The position numbers and the translations under genes are program-made. Under the pieces are notes generated by a model, which was not told the DNA's origin, did not search any database, and saw only the letters and a program-made list of their open reading frames with translations. Below are positions 59,210 through 64,000 of a stretch of 64,000 nucleotides of DNA, piece by piece. Within the stretch, counting starts at the first letter, position 1; every line of letters starts with the position of its first letter. This DNA comes from Powellomyces hirtus (lineage: Eukaryota > Chytridiomycota > Chytridiomycetes > Spizellomycetales > Powellomycetaceae): the NCBI GenBank assembly GCA_025526995.1, contig JAHLKG010000003.1:806001-870000 (forward strand), given 5' to 3'.

Positions 59210-60678
59210 TCAAATGACTTTGGAGCCCGCAACATACACTTCTCGGATGTTTCGATCGTCGGACACGAAGACAAACTTCTCCAACATCGCTGCAGCGTCG
59301 TCATGATCAAAGACTTCCACTGTGCGGGTTCCGAGCTCTTCTTTGCCTCCTTGGCCGATGGTAGAAGCGTCCAAATCAACCACTAACGCATCGAACTCTT
59401 TTCCACGCATGAAGTTACCAGTTGAATGCTGGATGTTCAACAGTTCTGCTCCGCCCAGGGTTGCCAAGTAGAACACCTCGGCGAGTGACAAAGTTTTGTG
59501 TGCGATCGTGTGGCCGTCCTGAATCTTGGCAACCTCCCGTTTACCGAATCCAACGACTCTACTGGCAATGATGGCACTGCGCATTGCCTCCACAATGCTC
59601 ATGCTCCATCCTCCAGCAACATCCGTGCCCAGACCAACTTTGCACTGCTCGTCCAGCAGTGCTCTCACATCACACGCGCCGCTGTCCAGTCCAAAGTTGC
59701 TGACCGGACAGTGGGACACTCCAGCTCCGGATTTCCGAAGGGCTTTGCGTTCCGCGTCGGACAAGTGGACACAGTGCGCCAGGATAGTGCGCGGGTTGAG
59801 CAGATTATGCTGCGCATAGACGTCGACGTAGTTTTTCGATTCGGGAAACAGTTCTTGAACAAACGCACATTCGGCAGCGTTCTCGGAACAGTGTGTCTGG
59901 ATTGGCAGAGAGTTCTTCTCTGCCATGTCCCCAAGCCCACGCAGCAGTTCAGGCGTGCAAGATATCGCGAATCGTGGGGTGATAATAGGTTTCACCCTGT
60001 CGGACTCAATCTTTTCAAACGAGTCTAAGAACTCCTGCGTCGTTTGCAGACTATCAGCAGCGTTCTCCTCAACATATCCATCTCCTCCATTGCGGTCCAT
60101 GCAGACTTTGCCCACGAAAGCCCGTTGGCCTAGTCGCGCACACGTTTGCGCAAGGATCTTGGTGGCCGGGACGTGAAGCGTTCCGTACCAGGCGGCAGTG
60201 GTGGTACCGCATCGTAAAGACCGAGAAACTGCTTTCGGGTATAGGGTTTCGGCGTGGGTTGTGGAGGCGAACCTCTTTTCCTGTGGGAAAGTGTACTTTT
60301 CTAGCCAGTTCAGCAATGGGAGGGTGTATCCGGTCCCCGTGAAAGCGTACTGCGGAGCATGCACGTGGGTGTCGATAAGACCTGGCAGCAGCAGGGTATG
60401 CGGAGACAGTTTTCGAACCTGCAGCGCGAGTCAGCAAAAGTTGAATAACTCGACAGAACGGCTTCTATAGCTCTTACATGGGCTTTTTCAGAACCGTGAG
60501 CTTGCAAAATCTTGGTGATAGAGGCATCTCGATCGGAATCCGAAGACAGAGACTCTAGGAAAGCTACCTTTCCGCAGGCTGTGACGCCGAGAACACCAGG
60601 CGAGAGAATTTCGAGTTCCGTCAAGGAACGCGAATGCACGATTGTGCCTACAAAAACGGTGACTGCAACTGGGGACAT
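59210..60678 (-). CDS. GUD1: Guanine deaminase, 469 aa
   Basis: Zinc hydrolase that converts guanine to xanthine and ammonia. Two minus-strand exons (60678-60478, 60418-59210) give 470 codons. The amidohydrolase metal site DTHVHAPQYAFTG follows the second exon's start (LLLPGLI). Later segments are YGTLHVPATKILAQTC, the IQTHCSEN motif, ILAHCVHLSD, SHCPVSN and the zinc-site Asp in VGLGTDVAGG, all typical of guanine deaminase rather than other amidohydrolases. The frame runs upstream to a CTG at 60720, but the ATG at 60678 (MSPVAVTVFVGTIVHS) is the natural start. Confidence 0.94.
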
Positions 60679-61911
60679 GATGTGTGGGGAGGGGTAGGCC
60701 GTCGATTGACTATAGTGCAAGTACTAATGAGATATCCTTCAATGCAAAAGGTGCCAGAGTTGGGTTGACTTTTTTTGTAAATATGACGGTGTGACAATCG
60801 GAAGCGTGGCTTTTGCTTGTACAACAAGCGCGATCGACATTTTCTCGACATTTTCATGGAGTGTTGTCACTGGCCTTTTTTGTCGGGACAATGACTCTGA
60901 GAGTCTCCTGCATGCGCGGATAGAGTAAGATTGAGGCGGCACGGCAGTTAATGGTGTCAGATATGTGGGTGAAATCAGGTCCTCAATCAATTGATGTGCC
61001 GCATCCCATGAATCTGAGCTTTGAAAATGAGAAGCCGCATTGACAGTATCACCCGTGCGAAGCAGAGTCCATCAGGCTCCGCCGAACCGCAGTAAGTTTG
61101 CCCGGCCACATTTTCCTCTCCTATCGGCAGTAATGTGGTGGCAGTGACTCGTTTTTGCAGCCCTGCCTTAGTAGATATGTTCTAAACCGGCTGGGTTTGG
61201 TCTGAAAAGCACTGTCAATTGGCTGACGTGAGAGACGCGCTTTCCGATCTGAGCAGTCAGCACGTCTCACTCCAGCGGTCTCACCTCCATCCAGCTCACC
61301 TCATTATTTCTACCAGTCGACCGACTGTCCCGCCAGGGAAGGGTTCATGTTTAGTTTGTCAGCGATGCATTTTATATGACGCACTGACTCCTTGGTTTCT
61401 CTCTGACCTGTGGAGCATGTAGCGTCTCAGCCCATCCCTGAAATCCAAAGCCCATACTGGCAGTGACACAGCCAGTCCCTGATGCGGCGTGGATTGGTCT
61501 CTGTTTCAAAACGAAATTCCCACTTAACACAACTCCCACTCGTAGTCTTGCTCGATGGTTTTCCAGCTACCCAGGCGGAGTTCCGCGCCACAGCCATCCT
61601 TGTATGACGCCAAGAATTGGAGTATACTGGCTGCATCAGCTCGGATTCTACCCTAGTTCCTTTGTGCTTCGCAAAAGAGCAATATTTCAGCCGCAACACT
61701 GCACTTTTCCACATGTCACTCCGCCTTTTTGCCCGCATGGACTACGCCCTGCGGTTCTACATCCCTGGTCCTCACAACGCACCAAGATGCTGCAAAGAGA
61801 GTATGTTCATATAAATACCCAGTCTACCTTGTCCCGACCTTCAGTCAAGCGACTGGCGTCTGTTGTTCATCCCTTCCTCCGCATACTCGGAAGCCGTCGG
61901 TCTCTCAAACC
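60679..61911. other. Long divergent intergenic region
   Basis: 1.2 kb between guanine deaminase (-) and the zinc-finger gene (+). Overlapping frames near 61219-61933 show no recognisable protein and shift among frames. It probably holds both promoters and a long zinc-finger leader. Confidence 0.5.
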
Positions 61912-62730
61912 ATGTATTGGTCAAACTTCCTAGCTCGAGAACCCCGCCCTCCGGAAGAGACGCATGAAGATTTCTTCACCGCCATGTTTTCGGAACTTGC
62001 TAACGAAGTTAACAACACAACCGATTGTCTGACCGTTTCGGCAAGTCTGTTTGAACCGGAACAGCCACTGCAGCACGAGCAGCTGATATCGAACCCGTTT
62101 CCTCCGTGGTTTACGGCGATCCCTTTACATCATCCCCAGCCATCATCGTACGATCCCGTCGCCACAGCCGCAGTTCTCAATAACCAACCGCCATGGGGTT
62201 TGGGGCTAGCACCGGACTTTAGCCCTTGGATTCCATCCCCAGAAGCACATGTACCCGCGATGATGCCGCTCCAGTTCGGCAACAATGAGGATGTATTTCA
62301 ACCATCGGCAAGTCCGCTCCAGCTCTGCAAGAATGAGGATGTATTCCAGCCATCGGCAAGTCCGTCTCCGCCCACGCTACCGCCTTCTCCAGTGTCAGTG
62401 TCGACAACAGCTGGAGCACCGTCAGAGCCTGATCTGGGCAGTAGCCGCAACAAGTTCATTCACGAATGTTCACATTGTCCACGCTCCTTCACCCGGCGCT
62501 ACAACCTGCTCGCGCACATCCGCGGAACTCACTCGCTCGAGAAGCCCTACACCTGCGCTCTCTGTCCGAGGGCTTTTACCCGCAAACACGACTTTGATCG
62601 CCACGCAGTTAGTTGTCACTGGAAGGTCAAGCCGTTCCAGTGCCCCCGCTGTTCGCGCAGATTCGCCAGGTCGGATGCATTGAAGAAACACGGTCGGAGG
62701 AAACAATGTAAAGATCCCGATTCCGATTGA
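61912..62730 (+). CDS. Three-finger C2H2 transcription factor, 272 aa
   Basis: Apparently one exon of 273 codons. The N-terminal two thirds are Pro/Ser-rich, with acidic aromatic patches (MYWSNF, HEDFFTAMFSELANEV, DFSPWIP) that could activate transcription, and an exact two-copy repeat of a 16-residue unit (NEDVFQPSASP). The C-terminus has three fingers: HECSHCPRSFTRRYNLLAHI with RGTH, YTCALCPRAFTRKHDFDRHA with VSCH, and FQCPRCSRRFARSDALKKHG with a CCHC-like ending (RRKQC). This layout resembles fungal regulators with C-terminal finger clusters, but I cannot assign an orthologue. The ATG at 61912 follows a long frame open upstream through a non-ATG start, so an upstream exon is possible. Confidence 0.85.
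   Translation: MYWSNFLAREPRPPEETHEDFFTAMFSELANEVNNTTDCLTVSASLFEPEQPLQHEQLISNPFPPWFTAIPLHHPQPSSYDPVATAAVLNNQPPWGLGLAPDFSPWIPSPEAHVPAMMPLQFGNNEDVFQPSASPLQLCKNEDVFQPSASPSPPTLPPSPVSVSTTAGAPSEPDLGSSRNKFIHECSHCPRSFTRRYNLLAHIRGTHSLEKPYTCALCPRAFTRKHDFDRHAVSCHWKVKPFQCPRCSRRFARSDALKKHGRRKQCKDPDSD
62269..62364 (+). repeat. Two 48-bp in-frame tandem copies in the zinc-finger gene
   Basis: Units 62269-62316 and 62317-62364 each encode 16 residues, LQFGNNEDVFQPSASP and LQLCKNEDVFQPSASP. Differences are few and mostly silent or conservative, so the duplication is recent or kept by selection or conversion. Confidence 0.9.
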
Positions 62731-62889
62731 ACTCCATCATGCCATCTGTCTTGGTTGGCTTTTTCTCAAACCTATTGCATATCGTTTACCCTACCTATGG
62801 TATTGGGCATAGCACCAGTTGTAGTTCCTCACCTTTCGTCTTGTGGATTCGCACACAAGCTGTTTACAGCTGAACAGATCGTTTTTATA

Positions 62890-62911
62890 AATATATATAT
62901 ATATATATATT
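62890..62911. repeat. AT dinucleotide microsatellite
   Basis: About eleven AT units in the 3' flank shared by the convergent zinc-finger and CLP1 genes. Confidence 0.85.
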
Positions 62912-63006
62912 TCGCAAAACAAGTGCTCGTTCGTTCAACTTTATGGTTAGCATTTCGCGTGCTTGACATTGTGCGTATGCATATTCAGTAATCTATAGCT
63001 GTAAGC

Positions 63007-64000
63007 TCAGGTCTCCATCCACTTTAATGCTGCCATGATCATGTACTGCCGAGGCAATCTTCCAGGATTTGGGGCCAAGACAGTCATCTTGGCCTTTTCT
63101 TCGTCCACCTCACTGACATAAACGAAGCCTGCAATGTTGGTTCCTAATACTTGGGCACTCTCCTCTTCCGGCGTAAGGGTAACTGTGGGCTCTGGCAGAG
63201 AAGCGTTCGTAACAGCAAGAATGGAGTGCAGTAGAATATCACCGGGATCCACTTTGACGAGACGTGTTTCTTGCAGCAGACGTTCCGAACCCAGAGGAAG
63301 AGCACTTGAAGGTGCCAGTGTACCTTTGAAATGTCAGAAGCGGAAAAGATGAGACTCAAGTGCACGTCGCGCCGTTGTCTTTCAACGCTTTCTTTACCTT
63401 CACCCACTCTCCGGACAGCCACATCGGAGAACGGCACCAAACTGGAGTATGGACTCAATTCACCCTTCCGGGTTCCGTAAAAATACTCTTTTATTTTGTG
63501 CATTTGCAGATGTCGGCGATATGTTTTATCGCGAGTTACGACCTGTGGACGAAAGCCTAGTGAGCAACGGTCACAGCAATGATGCGGAGCCTCATAGCAG
63601 CTTACTTACTCCGCCTGATTTTGCCAACTTCACAATGGAAATGCCAGAGTCTTGCCGGTACCGTCTGGTAAGCTCACTGTACAGTCGCTCGTGTCCAAGA
63701 ACAAGGATGGCATTCACTTTGAAAAGAAATCAGCATCAAGCATCTGTAAACTGGGCGGTCGCTATATGTTAGGAGTACCTCCGAAGCTGTCAATTGCATG
63801 GGTCAATGTATCATAACTCGCAACATCGACAAACTGGCTTGGCGTATTCATGATGAAACCTGATGACTTGACTGCAAAACATATTTGTGAGTGAGAAGAT
63901 CACAGAGAAGCCGCAAGAGCTGGCCTACCATCGGCTTCGCCAAGCTTTCGTTTGACAATGGTAGAGAGTCGTTGAACTGTGGCATTGAACAACTTCGGCT
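63007..64000 (-). CDS. CLP1: Polyribonucleotide 5'-hydroxyl-kinase / mRNA cleavage factor CLP1, 3' part (gene continues beyond the right edge)
   Basis: Subunit of cleavage factor IA for mRNA 3' end formation; animal members also phosphorylate RNA 5' ends in tRNA splicing. Visible minus-strand exons, 5' to 3': 64000-63929 (cut by the window edge), 63871-63779, 63716-63610, 63542-63398, 63323-63007. They encode KSSGFIMNTPSQFVDVASYD, NAILVLGHERLYSELTRRY, ISIVKLAKSGGVVTRDKTYR, HKIKEYFYGTRKGELSPYSS, then ALPLGSERLLQETRLVKVDP and the C-terminal domain GTNIAGFVYVSEVDEEKAKM with LAPNPGRLPRQYM. All internal phases agree. The P-loop that decides kinase activity lies outside the window. Partial only because of the edge. 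Confidence 0.92.

Noticed and set aside
1..64000. tRNA, rRNA, CRISPR arrays, intact transposons or telomere repeats
   Set aside because: I looked for T-loop and A/B-box patterns, transposase or reverse-transcriptase motifs, long terminal repeats and telomeric arrays and saw none. A tRNAscan or RepeatMasker run would be decisive.

Overview
The window is eukaryotic nuclear DNA from a zoosporic fungus, most likely a chytrid. Genes are split by many short GT-AG introns (about 55-120 bp), packed closely on both strands and separated by a few hundred bases. The fungal side is shown by a chitin synthase with a myosin motor domain, a C-4 sterol methyl oxidase (ergosterol branch), a creC/WDR20-type WD40 protein and a DUF3605 protein. 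The flagellate side is shown by two genes that walking-hyphae fungi have lost: a SPEF1/CLAMP-type axonemal protein (38519-39468) and IFT52 (52608-54478). No rRNA, tRNA, CRISPR array or intact transposon was recognised.

Left third (1-23 kb): a small unknown ORF, phosphoketolase, a small basic nuclear-type protein, the complex I subunit NDUFA5, a predicted tail-anchored protein, the decayed C-terminal half of an OPT oligopeptide transporter, a large LRR-RhoGEF-PH protein, a small two-segment membrane protein, a protein that joins a cyclic-nucleotide-binding domain to an F-box and leucine-rich repeats, and a cytochrome-b5-like MAPR protein whose 5' end I could not place.

Middle third (23-42 kb): a PiT-type phosphate permease with three CACGTG E-boxes in its upstream region, a glutamine-rich bHLH factor 0.9 kb downstream of it, EMC10, an F-box protein, a degraded fragment resembling viral fibre proteins, a DUF3605 protein, a 13-exon creC/WDR20 homologue, a CBS-domain protein, an orphan, SPEF1 and tRNA pseudouridine synthase PUS1.

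Right third (42-64 kb): coatomer beta subunit (19 exons), the myosin-chitin synthase, IFT52, ERG25, the branched-chain keto acid dehydrogenase E1-alpha subunit, guanine deaminase, a three-finger C2H2 factor and the 3' part of CLP1, which runs off the right edge.

I rebuilt the exon structures by hand from reading frame, GT-AG sites and family conservation; in the complete models the coding length is a multiple of three. The functional links most worth testing are the phosphate permease with its E-box promoter and neighbouring E-box-type bHLH factor, and the cAMP-sensor/F-box fusion, which suggests nucleotide-gated ubiquitin ligation. Otherwise the genes are a housekeeping mix (carbon and amino acid catabolism, secretion, wall synthesis, flagellum, RNA processing) with no sign of a single gene cluster.
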